Positions 48,681 through 60,832 of a stretch of 64,000 bases of DNA are shown here, piece after piece. A program made the translations under genes and the position numbers. The notes under the pieces are model-generated. The model was not told the origin of the DNA and searched no databases. It saw only the letters and a program-made list of their open reading frames with translations. Location: contig BSBM01000370.1 in NCBI GenBank assembly GCA_027924585.1, forward strand, positions 27,089,501 to 27,153,500. Reading direction: 5' to 3'. Source of the stretch: Larix kaempferi. Lineage: Eukaryota > Streptophyta > Pinopsida > Pinales > Pinaceae. Position 1 is the first letter of the stretch. Each line of letters begins with the position of its first letter.

Positions 48681-50982
48681 TATAAGATTTGAACATGTAG
48701 AGATCTAGGTACATAAACTAAATAGATATGCAATGTGATTCAAATCAGTCATTAAATCAATATGTAATAAATGGATAACATAGATTACTACATAAGAAAC
48801 TCAGATTGGAAGAGAAAATAATGATCAAGTTCATTGATAAATGAATGGAGAAGCTTACAAAATATAGAGGCAATTCGAGTTAGGTTAGAAGGAAATTCAA
48901 ATTTCCCATGCCATGCTAAAGGACTAGTCGGTCTTAACTTAAAGCAAATAACCTTGGTTAGTCATGCAATATCTCCTACACCGAGTTGAACTATCATGAA
49001 CTGAACTGAACTGAACTGGCATGCATCGAATTGAAACAAACTGGGGCGCTAATGTCACTAAAGGACTAGTTAGGAACAATTAGGTTCAGTTAGGACCTCA
49101 ATCCGTGGGGCGCACATAGTCTTCACATAATTGCCTCCTTAAATTAGGGAATGTTCCCCAAATTTAGGGAATGCACCCTCAAATCAAGAAGTACAACCCC
49201 AAATATAGGTTTTTGGTGTATGTGTGACTTAGGAGGTCAATTTTAGTGTGGTTGGTCCCATTAGAATCAGAAGGTCACCCCATAAGCCTAACTAGGTAAA
49301 AATATACTAAGTAAAAAATGGGTCTCGACAATTTGCAACCATATTAGGTACCCATGCACATCAAAAATTCTCTAAAAGTTGGGAAAGAGGGGGAAAAACC
49401 CAGTGGGAAAAAAAAAACCCATAAGAGAATGTGAAAACAAGACTTTAAGGAGCCTCCTTAAAAAATGCATTCATTCCCAAAGAAGCTCTCAACTGGGTGA
49501 ACTGCTTCTCAATAAAGGGCATTGTGAAGATCCTTGCAAACGTTTGTGAACTCCTCCTCCTTTTGAAGTGCATGTAAGTCCATTCACGAGATCCAAACAC
49601 TTTGAAGTTCTTGAATGGTAGTTCTTGACCACTCCTTGATTCAAATGGGGAAAATCCCTTGAAGATTTTGTGCGAAACTTGGTGAACTATAGGAGTAAAG
49701 GATGTAGATATAGAGAATGAGAAGACATTATGGAGTTCTTATTCAACAAGAACCTAATTTGGGACAAGTTCTCCAATGGCCTCTTTCATCTTTTGAATGA
49801 ATTGAATATGTCCTTGTAGAACATGTATTGTGAATCTTTTGGGGCCTCCTTCAACAAAACTGGATCGAGCATACCAACTGTGTAGCGATTGAGCTAGGGT
49901 GATAGGATATCCATGGCTGAAAATGAGCTCTCTAATGGCTGCAAATGAGATCTTCGGTGGTTGTAATTACACTTCTTTTATGGTTGTAAATGAGCACTCC
50001 TTCAATGGTTGCAATTGCACTTCTTGATGGTCGCAAATGAGTAGTATAAAAGGGCTCTTTGGTGGCTTGCAAAAAGCGTTCTTCAATCTGCAAGAGTAGT
50101 GGCTGCAAATGCCTTCTTTGGTGGTTATGAAAGACTTCATCGGTGGCTACAAAAGCCTTCATTGGTGGTTGTGAAAGCCTTCTTGGGTGGCTATGAAATC
50201 CTTCTTGATGGCTGCAAAAAACTGGCTGCAAAAGCCCTTCTCGACTTGCAAGCTAGATAACTGATAAGAAATCATTGAAACACTAACTAGTTTAGTATCC
50301 CCCACGCTTTGATACCATATAAGATTTGAACATGTATAGATCTAGGTACATAAACTAAATAGATATGCAATGTGAATCAAATCAGTCATCAAATCAATAT
50401 GTAATAAATGGATAACATAGATTACTACATAAGAAACTCAAAATGAAAGATAAAAGAATGATCAAGTTCATTGATAAATGAATGGAGAAGCTTACAAAAT
50501 ATAGAGAGGCAATTCGAGTTAGGTTAGAAGGAAATTCAAATTTCCCATGCCATGTTAAATGACTAGGCTTAACTTAGAGCAAATAAACTCAGTTAGTCAT
50601 GCAAGATCTCCTACACTGAGTTGAACTATCCCGAGCTAAACTGAACTAAACTGAACTGACACGTATTTAACTGAACTGAACTACCATGCACTGAACTGAA
50701 ATGAATTGGGGCGCTAATGTCACTATAGGACATGTTAGGAACAATTAGGACCTCAATCGATGGGGCACACATAGTCTTCACTTAACTACCTCCTTAAATC
50801 AGGGAATGTGCCCAAATTATAGGGAATGCACCCTCAAATCAAGGAGTACACCCCCTCAAATCAAGGAGTGCACCCCCAAATCTAGGGTTTGGTGTATGTG
50901 TGACTCAAGAGATCAATTTTAGTGTGGTTGGTCCCATTAGAATCAAAAGGTCAGGATCTAGGTGGGTTATTTACTCTAACAC
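48681..50982 (-). mobile_element. Non-autonomous LTR retrotransposon (TRIM/LARD-like), no coding capacity
   Basis: Direct repeats of about 630-665 bases flank about 1 kb: left LTR 48681 to about 49310, right LTR 50318-50981. Both start TATAAGATTTGAACATGTA on the + strand. On the - strand the right LTR starts TGTTAGAGTAAATA and is followed directly by TGGTATCAAAGC (50306-50317 on +), a good initiator-Met tRNA primer site, so the element runs on the - strand. TTCTT at 48677-48681 and 50983-50987 is a candidate 5-bp target-site duplication, one base off the LTR ends. The interior lacks gag or pol and instead holds a minisatellite. Flanks continue a common sequence (TGTAGTAATAATCTC type), consistent with insertion into an older repeat. 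Confidence 0.75.
49930..50240 (-). repeat. Degenerate 27-30-bp minisatellite inside the LTR element
   Basis: Words like GGTGGCTGCAAAAGCCTTC and GGTGGTTGTGAAAGCCTTC recur about ten times with strong variation. The - strand is open for about 99 residues (SHQEGFHSHPRR.. type) because the unit is near a multiple of three. I regard this as repeat-derived rather than as a gene. Confidence 0.65.
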
Positions 50983-52447
50983 TTCTTTGTAGTAATAATC
51001 TCTATTGAACAATGAATGTTTCCCTTCATCTCCATCATCTCTAGATCTTATATACCAATTGTTTCCTCCAAGGTTTTTAGTTTTTGTTCATTCCTTCCAT
51101 TTGAAGTTTGTCACCTCCTTTTGACCCTCATTCAACATATGGATTCCCAATGCCTCCTCCACAATCTCCAAGGTCCAATATTTGAAACACACTTGAACAT
51201 CACTATGTTTGTCTTGCACCTTATCTTGACACTTCTTTGAATATCCCAAAATGATATCTTGTATAGGAAATCAAATTTCAATATTTGTTTTGTATTAAAT
51301 CCTTTTAGTGTTGTTACCAAGATCCTTCAACTAGCAAATATCCTTGTTCTCTATTAACTCTTCTAGATTCATCTTGAAGCCCACTTGCTCCCATCCTCCA
51401 ATAATTTTTGTTGTTTGGGAGTTCACAAGCCATATTTGTCTATAACATTTTTCTTAAACATTTCTTCCCCTTCCCATATTTTAGAATTAGGTAGGGGTTA
51501 GAGTCTCTCTTCTCCCTCTTCCTCCCTTGATGATTTCCCATGATAACACTGGGGTCCTTTAGAAACTATGAAGAGATTGAAACAAAACATTGCCCTTAAA
51601 TAATCTCACAACATCCTCTTTGTGAGGGAATTTAGTGTGAGGATGGATACTCAAACGACAAACCTAGGAACCATAAATTACACAAAAGAAAAAAATAAGA
51701 CGCATTATCGAATCCAAAGCCCGCAACAAGAGAAATGCAAATCCCTTGACACCAACAAAGTTAGTTGAGATCAACAAACTTTACCTTCATGACCAATCAC
51801 TTGACCAACATTACTCCTAGAAGCACATTGTCTACACCCAATTCAAAACCCCACTGAAAAGATCAAAGCCCCTCCCAAAAGATCCACCAATATGAGAAGG
51901 AACCAAATGCCCAAATTGACAATATTACAAGAGAAAGCTTAATTAGGATCTAATCCACCCGCATCATTCCAATGAATGTTAGACAAGTCGAATTTCTTTC
52001 AATAAATATTGTCGATCACCTCTTTCTGCCATGATTCACCTACTAACATTTACCATCATGTCCTACCGAGGTTGACACCAATCTCATTTACCAAGACTGG
52101 ATTTACCTTGAGTTTTTCATTTATCATTGTTAGTTATATTATACTCGTGATAACCATGATCCAAGTTATCTAAATTGCTTGCAATTGATTTAAAGTAGTT
52201 TAGGGTGCATATCTTGAGGTTAGGGGTCCATGTGTCTAGATTTCCCACTGTTACTTCTCTTGGTCACCCTCAAGGCATTAACACAAAAAATATATATCTA
52301 TAACTATAATGTCGTGAATGTGATTTGCTTAATATATTTGGTTATTTTGATAAATATTTGAAAGTTTTATCAACAGAAATAATCAGATAATCATGTTTAT
52401 GTGTGAGAATGTATAATTTCTTGAAATTTAACATGTTTATGTGTGAA
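50983..52447. other. Unassigned spacer
   Basis: The part 50983-51260 resembles 48343-48540 (TCTCTAGATCTTATATACCA versus TCTCTAAATCTAGTATTCCA), so a common repeat lies on both sides of the LTR element. The rest has no gene. GTTTATGTGTGA occurs twice just before the Gypsy LTR (52395 and 52434). Confidence 0.4.
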
Positions 52448-53655
52448 TGATGCAGGAGCATCCCTGGGGTTTTCGAAATCCTGCGTCACCCAAAATAAAA
52501 ATAAAAATCAGTTCATTTTCAATTTTCTTTCAAGTTTTCCAATTTCCAGCTTTCGGGACAATGTTATAATATTTTCATTGACACACACATGGACCTTGGG
52601 ATCAGAAGCTAAATTTTGTATATGTTATAAAAGAGACATTACTCTACCTTTAGGCCAAATTTCAGAAGAATATATGGAGTTTAGACCCCCCATGCACAAG
52701 CCCCAAACTAGCATGGTAGTGAAATTTTAGCTTATTTTGATCAACACATGCTCACTTTTTGGAATCAAGGTTTTAAATTTTTCCATGATGTCAAGGAAAC
52801 ATATTTTTTATGTTCCCACAAACATTCATCAAATTTTGATACCTCACAACCTTCCAAAATCTACACGTGGTGTGCTTCACACATAGATGTGACTAGTATT
52901 TTGATTGGTGCACTCTAATAATTTGGAGTTAAGGTCTAAAATTAAGATATATTGTAAGACACAATTATCTATCTGCTCACCAAATTTCATCAAAATTTAT
53001 TGAGATTAAGTACCGTGCACAATCCGGGCCATGTTCAGAGACCACATGCAGAATTTTCCAAAAACAAGGGTTCATTGTTTTTCCTTGTGCACAACCAATA
53101 TTTTGAAGTAGAGTCTGAAATATTTACAGTGTGTAGAGGACATATTCCTCTACATTTCCTAAAAATTTCATAAAAATATTGAGTTTAAGTGGGTCAAATC
53201 ATTCAAACATAGAATGCAACGTGAGCATTCCAGAATTTCCACGTGTACATATTATTCTAATTTCAGCTGACTATTCAAACTTCAGATTGTGGATTGTATC
53301 TAGAAGGTCAGGAGACCGTAATTGACTTGTAATATTCGAATTATGTAATGTTTGAGGGACCCAATGAAGTGAAAAGTCTTGAGAGATGAAAAGTCAATTG
53401 CTATAGCATAAATAATTGAAGCCTTGATGTGATTGGGGCCTTTGGTATCTCATATATTAGTATGTAAAGCGAGTCTGTGTAGAATCTAGAAACCTTAATG
53501 GTTTTGTGATTGTATGAAGTTGAGAATTTATGTATTTTCATTGAATGAATGAAGACTGAATTCTATGTTGTTAATTATTGTGTGTAAGCTCTATGTAAAT
53601 TAATGTTGTTTATGTTGTGAATTTCTATTGTATGATTCAGCCCAGCACTGCATCA
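52448..53655 (+). repeat. 5' LTR of the Gypsy element
   Basis: It starts TGATGCAGGAGCATCC (or TGCAGG three bases on) and ends ACTGCATCA. Most of its length is alignable to 59478-60832, for example CTTGGGATCAGAAGCTAAA and ATTATCTATCTGC. Judged by eye, divergence between the LTRs is substantial, implying an old insertion. Confidence 0.85.
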
Positions 53656-53657
53656 AG

Positions 53658-53669
53658 TGGTATCAGAGC
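53658..53669 (+). other. Primer-binding site, initiator-Met tRNA
   Basis: TGGTATCAGAGC lies two bases after the 5' LTR. It is complementary to the 3' end of plant initiator methionine tRNA and marks the start of minus-strand synthesis for this element. Confidence 0.9.
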
Positions 53670-53879
53670 AAGTTACAGCCCCGTGGTAGGAAGAGACCAG
53701 CATATGAGACTGATGGAAGTAATTTGATTTTTATAAAATATTTCTGCATACGTTGAACATGTTTTGATGGTGGAAGTTGTGCTAGCAATTAGAAAATGCT
53801 AGAGGAGTATACCTTGGGGACAGTACCAAGAGTGCATTAGTCTATGAATCATAATTGGAGTGAGAATTACCAGGAGAGT

Positions 53880-55090
53880 GGAAATAAGCATGCCACCTAG
53901 GACAAGAAACTAGAGGAACCAGAAAAACCTAGAATATCAAGAGATGGAAGATATGAGATGATCAAGAGAGCCGATGCAAGAATTAATAAGAAGAAGGGAT
54001 GAGTTAGAAACCAAACTCAATGGTGATGCTAGAGAAGAATCAGAAACTGAAGCTAAAGAAAAAGAAAGACAAAATTACCATGAAAAAGATCATGGTATGC
54101 AATTGTTTAGAACACTAAAAGAAAGAGGTAATGCTAAAGTAGAAATTTCAAATTATGATGCTACCTAGAAAGCTAAGAATTTAATTGATTATATAGGATA
54201 ATTTGAAAGATATTTTGATTATGATAAAATTGAAGACCCCCATAGGGTGAAGTTTGCTACCACCAAGATGAGAAGGTATACAACTTTATGGTGGGATTGT
54301 GTGCAAAAGGATAGAGTTGATAATCACATGAAGAAAATAAAGACATGAAAATGTTAAGTAAAATGAGAGAGAAATTCTTACCTATGGATTATTAGCAAGT
54401 TTTGTGCAAATTGAAGCAAAAGGAGACATCGATTCGAGAGTGCACAGAAGAATTATTCAAATTGTCGATCAGATTAGGCATTAAAAAACCAAAATTTTAG
54501 AGAGTTGCAAAGTACGTCAATGGCCTAAGATTTCAAATTCAAGATGAGATGAGCACTTTTTATTTTCATATTGTAGGTGAAGCATAGTAGATTGTTGTTA
54601 GAGTTCAAGAAAAGCTTAGTTCAAGACAACAGAGCACTCGAGGAAGAGGTCATGCAGGTTTTGGGAGAACCCAAACACGTCCCAAAAATTATGAGGAGGC
54701 TAGTAGTAGTGGTCCAAGCTACCGAGGAGGTAATAATGTTGGTAGAGGCAAAGGAAGAGAAATTAGGCATTTTACTACATGTTTCAAGTGTGGGAAACAA
54801 GGGCACGAGATGGCAGGATGCCTTGAAAATCAAAATGATGGAAGAAGAAATGATGCAAGAGCACATGTGGCACAGGCAAATGAGTCTTCTATTAGAGACA
54901 ATATTGTAGAAATTCATCAAGAGCATGGAGAAAAACTTATGTTCGATAGTGTGTTGCTCAAGCCAGAGGAGAAATTTGTTAAAGATCCCGCACAGAGGAA
55001 GAACCTCTTCAAGTCAAAGTTTAAGATACAAGACAAGTGTTGTAATTTGATTATCGATGGAGGAAGCACAAAAAAATTAGTGTACAAAAG
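53880..55090 (+). pseudogene. Gypsy gag with CCHC knuckle, running into protease
   Basis: Frames from about 53891 (MPPRTRN) show a Glu/Lys-rich region, then FERYFDYDKIEDPHRVKFA and LWWDCVQKDR (capsid-like), and a zinc knuckle CFKCGKQGHEMAGC near 54780-54820. Several stops and at least two frame changes occur. The last frame (54810-55094) carries LIIDGGSTKKLV, the protease active-site region (D-[S/G]-G). Confidence 0.8.
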
Positions 55091-55169
55091 TTAAAGTTGA
55101 AATGTACACCCCATCCCAATGCTACAGAGTTTCATGGCTGCAAAAATGGCATCAAGTTACTATTTCTCA

Positions 55170-55400
55170 ATAGTGCTTGTTGAATTTTCAAATAGGAGAC
55201 TACGAAGATCAAGTGTTGTGTGATGTTGTTGCCATGAATGTTGGCCATGTATTGTTGGGCAGACCTTGGTTGTATGACAAAAGAGTATTTCATGATGGGA
55301 TGAGAAATGAGGAAAAAAAATTCAGAGTACATCTAGGAGTTGATGAGAATGATGGAAAGAGCAACAACAATAAAATTATGCTTTGTTTAGTTAAATAATT
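55170..55400 (+). pseudogene. Gypsy protease C-terminal part
   Basis: The frame 55177-55398 reads GDYEDQVLCDVVAMNVGHVLLGRPWLYDKRV when its pieces are read in order, with the LLGRPW motif characteristic of plant Gypsy proteases. It is separated from the active-site segment by stops. Confidence 0.75.
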
Positions 55401-55559
55401 GATTTGATGAAATGAAGACTTTGAAGTGCATGTTGCCTTGCAATTTTTCCAAAGGTGGTTCAAGAAAAGAAGAGGAAAATAAAGTTCCATCAGAAATCAA
55501 AAAGTTGTTAGAAAAATACAGAGATCATTTCAAATGATATGCCAATGGGAGTACCCCCC

Positions 55560-56270
55560 CCAGTCAATGATATTTCACATCAGATCAATTTGATACTTGA
55601 ATCAAGTTTGCGAAAGAAAAAAAAGAACAATATAGAAATACCCTTGTTGAAAGTGAATAAGTTGATAGACAAGTTCAGGAATTGTTGGATAGAAACTTGA
55701 TAAGAGAGTTTGAGTCATTGCACAATACCTACAGTACTAGTGCCCAATAAATATGGAGAATGGAGGATGTGTAAGAACTCTAGAGATATAAACACGATCA
55801 TTATCAAGTACAGATTTCCATTGCCAAGAATGGATGATTTTTTGGTTTGTTAGAGTGGAGTAAGATATTTTTCCAAAATTGATTTGAAGAGTGGGTATCA
55901 CCAAATCAAAATTAGAGAAGCAGATGAATGGAAGGCAACATTTAAGACGGAGGATTGTATGAGTGGTTGGTTATGCCATTTCGGTTGGTGAATGCACCAA
56001 GTACCTTCATGAGGTTGATGAATGAGATATTGAAACCATTCCTAGATAAAGGTGTTGTTGTTTATATTGATGATACTCTAATTTTTAGTAGAACAAAAGA
56101 AGAGCATTTGAGGCATTTGCAGCAAGTATTGGAGTGGCTAAAAAAGGAAAATTTGTTGATAAATTTAAAGAAATGTACTTTCGTGCAAAAGGAGTTGGTG
56201 TACTTGGGTTTTGTGATTTTCCAAGGTTTGAAGATGGAGTGAGAGAAAGTGGGGCTATAGTTGAATGGTC
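55560..56270 (+). pseudogene. Gypsy reverse transcriptase
   Basis: Visible motifs are [71 protein letters not shown] and [12 protein letters not shown], with the catalytic YIDD box intact. A stop follows DDFLVC and frameshifts lie on either side of 55950, so only the domain signature is kept, not function. Confidence 0.85.
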
Positions 56271-56289
56271 TATTCCCTGAAGCACTTTT

Positions 56290-57830
56290 GAAGTTAAAAA
56301 TTTCCATGGATTGGTAAACTTCTATCGAAAGTTTATTCAGGATTTCAATTGTACATGTTTAGCATTAGTTGAGTGCATGAAAAATGAAAGTTCTCAGTGG
56401 ACAAAGCAACTGAAAGAAGCTTTGAACTGTTAAAGAAGAAGGTCATTGAATAGCTAGTGTTGGCCTTACCAGATAAGCAAAGTTTTCCGAGTGAATTGTG
56501 ATGCAAGTGGATCAGAACTTGGAGCAGTATTGAATCAAAAAGGTAAGTATATTGCTTTCTTTATTGAAAAGTTGAATGAAACTAACAGGAAGTACTACGT
56601 TTATGATCAAGAATTATATGCTTTTTTTTTTTTCCTTGGAAAAAGTCGTAATTTTATTATCAGAAGATACAAAATTACATTCTGCAGATATAAGGAGAGC
56701 AAAAGCTGCTCCATACATTGTCACATATAAGTGGGTAGAGTAAATGAGCTCGGGAACAAACCCTCATTGCACAGAAAATGGAAAATACAGGAAATACTAC
56801 AGAAGAAACTCGCATATCACCATAGCCACACAAGAGCTAGAAGCTATGACCATCCACAGCTCACATTGCAGCAGACCCACCACAGAAAAATAGATCCGAC
56901 AAAACCAAAACCCTCATCGGAGGAAGCAGAAGATCCATGTCTGTGGACAGAGCATCAAACACGGTAGACCTCCCAAACCGGCGAAACAGCCAGCAAGCAA
57001 ACCCCTGATAAAGAAGCAGTTTCTCTTCCTAATAATAACCCCATAATTGCAGATCTCTCATCATCAATCTTCTTCTTCTGCAACTGCTACCATCACGAAA
57101 CAATTAATGGCATCCTTCTTCTTCGTTCGGAAGGAGGAGGAGTCATCTCCAGTGACGGTTCCCAAATCCTGCTGCGCTTCATCACACCGCCACGGATCGA
57201 ACCCGCTAACCCTAATCCTATGCAGGAAGTTAAGAATAAGAGCCCATACACGGCGTTTCCCCGCATTTGGCCCTTCTCTCTTCTTGTTCTTGTTCTTGAT
57301 TATCCCTGAGAAAGCAGGCGCAAGGAGGTGGGAGAAGCGGAGCAGAGGCTGAGGAGGAGGAGGCGAAGAGGCGGGGCAGAGGATATGCCACCGCTCTCGA
57401 GCTGAGCTTCCATGGGCATTATGGCGGCTGAATCTACTTCTTCTGGTAATGGCCGCAGTCGGAGCAGATCTCCAACGCTCATGGGTAGCTCCCAACCTCC
57501 AGCTCCCCCCAAAGCTTTGAAAAAAAATGCAGCAATGACTGGTCTCCTCCTGCTCGAGCATCGAAGCCAGGGCGTGCAGCTGGTCGCCGAGCGCGCAGAA
57601 TTTGTGATCGTGCACTTTCTGCTCAATACCCTCGTCTCCAGATTGCTCCGTCTTCGCATCTGCATCGTTTAGTTCCTCCAACACAGACTGCTCTGCGGCG
57701 CCTGTGAGCGAAGACGTCGCCTATCAAGAATTATATGCTATAATTCAAACGTTGAAAAAATGGCCTAAGGAGTTTGTGTTGTATATTGATCACAAAGGAC
57801 TTCAGTATATTAATAGTTAAGGGAAACTAA
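56290..57830 (+). pseudogene. Gypsy RNase H, split by a nested retrocopy
   Basis: The left part (56491 on) reads MNCDASGSELGAVLNQKG and ETNRKYYVYDQELYA, the start of RNase H. The domain resumes after 57740 with IIQTLKKWPKEFVLYIDHKG. The 1.1 kb between is a foreign insertion with a target-site duplication. Removing it would rejoin the domain. Confidence 0.8.
56606..57739 (-). mobile_element. Retroposed mRNA copy (processed pseudogene) with 17-bp target-site duplication
   Basis: ATCAAGAATTATATGCT stands at 56606-56622 and 57723-57739. The insert (56623-57722) read on the - strand is GC-rich at its 5' side (about 55% versus about 33% around it) and ends with AATAAAA followed about 20 bases later by a poly(A) run at the left boundary. 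This is the structure of an mRNA reinserted by LINE machinery. A frame is open from the 5' boundary without an ATG, so the copy is probably 5'-truncated: it begins with an acidic part (SVLEELNDADAKTEQSGDEG, then HKFCALGDQLHALASMLEQE). After a run of eight T's (- strand) two frames compete: one reaches a stop at 57064 (206 residues from the first Leu), the other gives ALGGAGGWELPMSVGDLL and ends near 57300. I do not recognise the parent gene. No intron is evident. Confidence 0.85.
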
Positions 57831-57839
57831 ATTGAAGAC

Positions 57840-59275
57840 CTGAAATGGGTAGAAATCTTGCAAGTTACTCATATGTTTTGAAGCACAAATTAGGAAGGTC
57901 TAACAAGGTTGTTGATGCATTGAGTAGAAGAGTGTTGTTGTTAAGTAATATTGTTATTGACATTGTGGATCTAAATAACATGAAAGTTTTGTACGAGGAT
58001 GATGTAGATTTTGCAAAGATTTGGAAAACTTATAAAGAACCATGGAGTGTGGACCAGACTCCATACTTGGATTTTTATAACAACTTGTGCATAGCAAGAA
58101 GTTCTATGAGAGAGAATCTCATTAGAGAGTTATAGTGGAGGATTGAGTGGTCATTTTGGTAAATGACAAGACCATATTTTTTGTTGAGTGTGGGAAAAGA
58201 TATGAGAATGTTGGTTGAAGGTTATAAGATATGTTGGCATGTGAAAAGGAAGAGTCAAAATACAAGTTTGTATACACCATTACCTATAGAAGAAAAGCCT
58301 TAGGATGATGTGAGTATGAGCTTTGTTTTGGGATTACCAAGAACTCAGAAAGGTAATGATTCCATAATGGTAGTTGTGAATAGATTTTCAAAGATTACAT
58401 ATTTTAATGCATGCAAGAAGACAAGTGATGCTACAAATGTTGGTGTTGTATTCTTTCAAGAGATTGTTTGGTTGCATGGATTACCAAAGAGTATCACTTT
58501 AGATGGAAATAGCAGATTCCCAGGACATTTTTGGAAGACCTTATGGAAAAAGTTGGGATCTAGATTGTAGTTCAGTTCTACATATCACCTTCAGACAAAT
58601 CGAAAAATGGAGATTGTGAATAGAAGACTTGGTAATTTGCTAAGATGTTGGGTAGGAGATAAACCAAAGCAATGGGATTTGACTTAGCGCGGGTTGAATT
58701 TGCGTATAACAATTCAGTCAACAAGTCTACAGAGAAAACACCTTTTCAGATTATTTATGGAATATCACCAAAGGGAGTGATGAGTTTGCCGGTCGTAGAG
58801 CATGAGAAGAGTGCAGATGCATAAGTATTTGTAGAGTACATGAAAGATGTACATGAGTGGGTTAGAAAACAATTGCAACAAAGTAACGGGAAGTACAAGG
58901 AGGAGGTAGATCAAAAAAGCAGAATGAAGGCATTTGCAGAAGGAGATTCAATGATGATACATCTGAGAAAAGAAAGGTTTCCTAAGGGAACATATAACAA
59001 GCTAAAATATAAGAAGATATGAACATGTAGAATCCATAGGAAAATTTATGATAATACATACAAGTTGGATCTATCATGTCCATGTAGAATCCATAGGAAG
59101 ATTTATGATAATACATACAAGTTGGATCTACCGTATGACATGGATATTTCACCAATCTTTAATGTTGTAGATCTTTATAAGTATCATGAAGACCCTACAG
59201 AAGCAGAGGCACCTGAGAAAGAGAGAAGCAAAATGGCAGAAGCAAGTTCCAATAAAGAAGACAGAAGAGATTGAA
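57840..59275 (+). pseudogene. Gypsy integrase and C-terminal region
   Basis: Segments in order: an end-of-RNase-H block KHKLGRSNKVVDALSRR (57845 on), a zinc-binding N-terminal relic, the catalytic core (SFVLGLPRTQKGNDSIMVVV, DATNVGVVFFQEIVWLHGLP, LDGNSRF) and a C-terminal part with KLDLPYDMDISPIFNVVDLY. Stops between blocks break it. A 60-base duplication (CCATAGGAARATTTATGATA at about 59032 and 59092) lies in the C-terminal part. Confidence 0.8.
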
Positions 59276-59468
59276 GATGGGTTGGTTAAAAGAGTTAGTC
59301 CCAAGACAAGAAACAAAGAGTACAACATCTAATGGAGTGGAAAAACAGAGATTTAGAGGATGCATCATTGATACAGAAAGAAGAAGTTGGTCAACTTGTG
59401 GGACTATCTTCCTTTCACAAATTTGATAACCATCCTTCATGAGAAAGACCACATGACAACTTTCAACC

Positions 59469-59475
59469 AAGGGAG
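59469..59475 (+). other. Short polypurine tract of the Gypsy element
   Basis: AAGGGAG lies just before the 3' LTR. It is short but in the right place for the plus-strand primer of the element. Confidence 0.5.
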
Positions 59476-59477
59476 TT

Positions 59478-60832
59478 TGATGCAAGAGCATCCATTGGGT
59501 TCTGGCAATTTTGCATCACCCGAAATAATATTTTCAGTTCAATTTCAATTTTTGTTTCAAGTTTTTCATATTTCCAGCACGTAGGACAGTGTTCCAGTAT
59601 TTTCATTGGCATACACACAGACCTTGGGATCAGAAGCTAAAGTTTGGATATATTATAGAAGAGACATTATCTACCTTCACGCCAAATTTTAGAAGATATG
59701 GAGTTTACATCCCATGCACAAACACAGAACCAGCATGGTAGTGAAATTTATGTGCAGATAGTGACTTATTATTTTGATTAGCATGTGCTCAATATTTGGA
59801 ATCAAGATCTAAAACTTTTACAGGATGTCAAGAAAACATATTTCTATGTTCCTACAAATTTTGATACTACGCAACCTTCCAAAACCCATGGGTGGTGTGC
59901 TCCAAACTGTGTTTCTGCACATACATGTGACTAGTATTTTAATCGGTGTGCTCTCATAATTTGAAGTTAAGGTCTGAAATTTGGGTTGAAGAGAACACAA
60001 TTATCTATCTGCACACCAAATTTCATAAAAAATTATTATGTTTAAGTACTGTGCACAAGCCACATAATGTTCAAAAAACCGGTGCACTCTCATAATTTGA
60101 AGTTAAGGTCTGAAATTTGGGTTGTAGAGGACGCAATTATCTATCTGCACACCAAATCTCATCAAAATTTATTATGTTTAAGTACTGTGCACAAGCCACA
60201 TAATGTTCAAAAACCGCATGCAGATTTTTCCAAAAACATGGGTTCAATGTTTTGCCTTGCATGCAGCCAATATTTGGAATCAGAGTTTTAAATTTTACAG
60301 GGTGTAGAGGGCATATTCCTCTACCTTTCATCAAAATTTCATAAAAAATAGTTTAAGTAGGTCAAATAATTTAAACACAGAGCGTGACATGATCAGTCCA
60401 GAATTCTCGTGAATGCATATTTTTATAATTTTGACTTTGAGTATTCAAACTTCCAATTGTGGATTGTATCTAGAAGGCCAAGAGACCATAATTGGCTTGT
60501 AATATTTGAATCATGTAATGTTTGAGCTACCCAATGAAATGAAAAGTCTTGAGAGCTGAAGAGTCAATTACTCTAACATAAATATCTAAAGCCTTGATGT
60601 GATTGGGGCATTTGGTCTCTCATAGATTAGCCAATAGAGTGCGTCTTTGTAGAATCCAAGGACCTTGATGATTCTGTGATTGTATGAAGTTAAAAATTGA
60701 TCTATTTTCATTGAACGAATGAAGATTGAGTTCTGTGTTGCCGATTCATGTGTGTAAGCTCTTTGTATATTTATGTTGTTTATGTTATAAGTTTCCTTTG
60801 TGTGATTCTGATCACAGTCCAGTGCTGCAACA
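59478..60832 (+). repeat. 3' LTR of the Gypsy element, with internal 136-bp duplication
   Basis: It starts TGATGCAAGAGCATCC and ends GTGCTGCAACA. The unit 59945-60080 (GGTGTGCTCTCATAATTTGA) is repeated at 60081-60216. The 5' LTR has only one copy, which explains most of the length difference (1355 versus 1208 bases). Confidence 0.85.

Larger units (their letters stand above)
52448..60832 (+). mobile_element. Ty3/Gypsy LTR retrotransposon, nearly complete but inactive
   Basis: An 8.4-kb element on the + strand has a 5' LTR, initiator-Met primer site, gag, protease, reverse transcriptase, RNase H, integrase, short purine tract and 3' LTR in that order, which is the Gypsy order (integrase last). 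ATGA flanks it at 52447-52450 and 60833-60836 if the LTRs are taken to start at TGCAGGAGC. The coding region is broken by stops in every domain, so it cannot act by itself. A retroposed mRNA copy is nested in the RNase H region. The 3' LTR carries an extra 136-base internal duplication absent from the 5' LTR. Confidence 0.9.

Noticed and set aside
49932-50231. 99-residue protein in the LTR element
   Set aside because: Encoded entirely by a degenerate minisatellite with no recognisable domain or conserved start context.
52448-60832. Active Gypsy element or endogenous virus
   Set aside because: All coding domains have stops and frameshifts, the LTRs have diverged and no envelope-like gene is present; it is an ordinary inactive plant retrotransposon.
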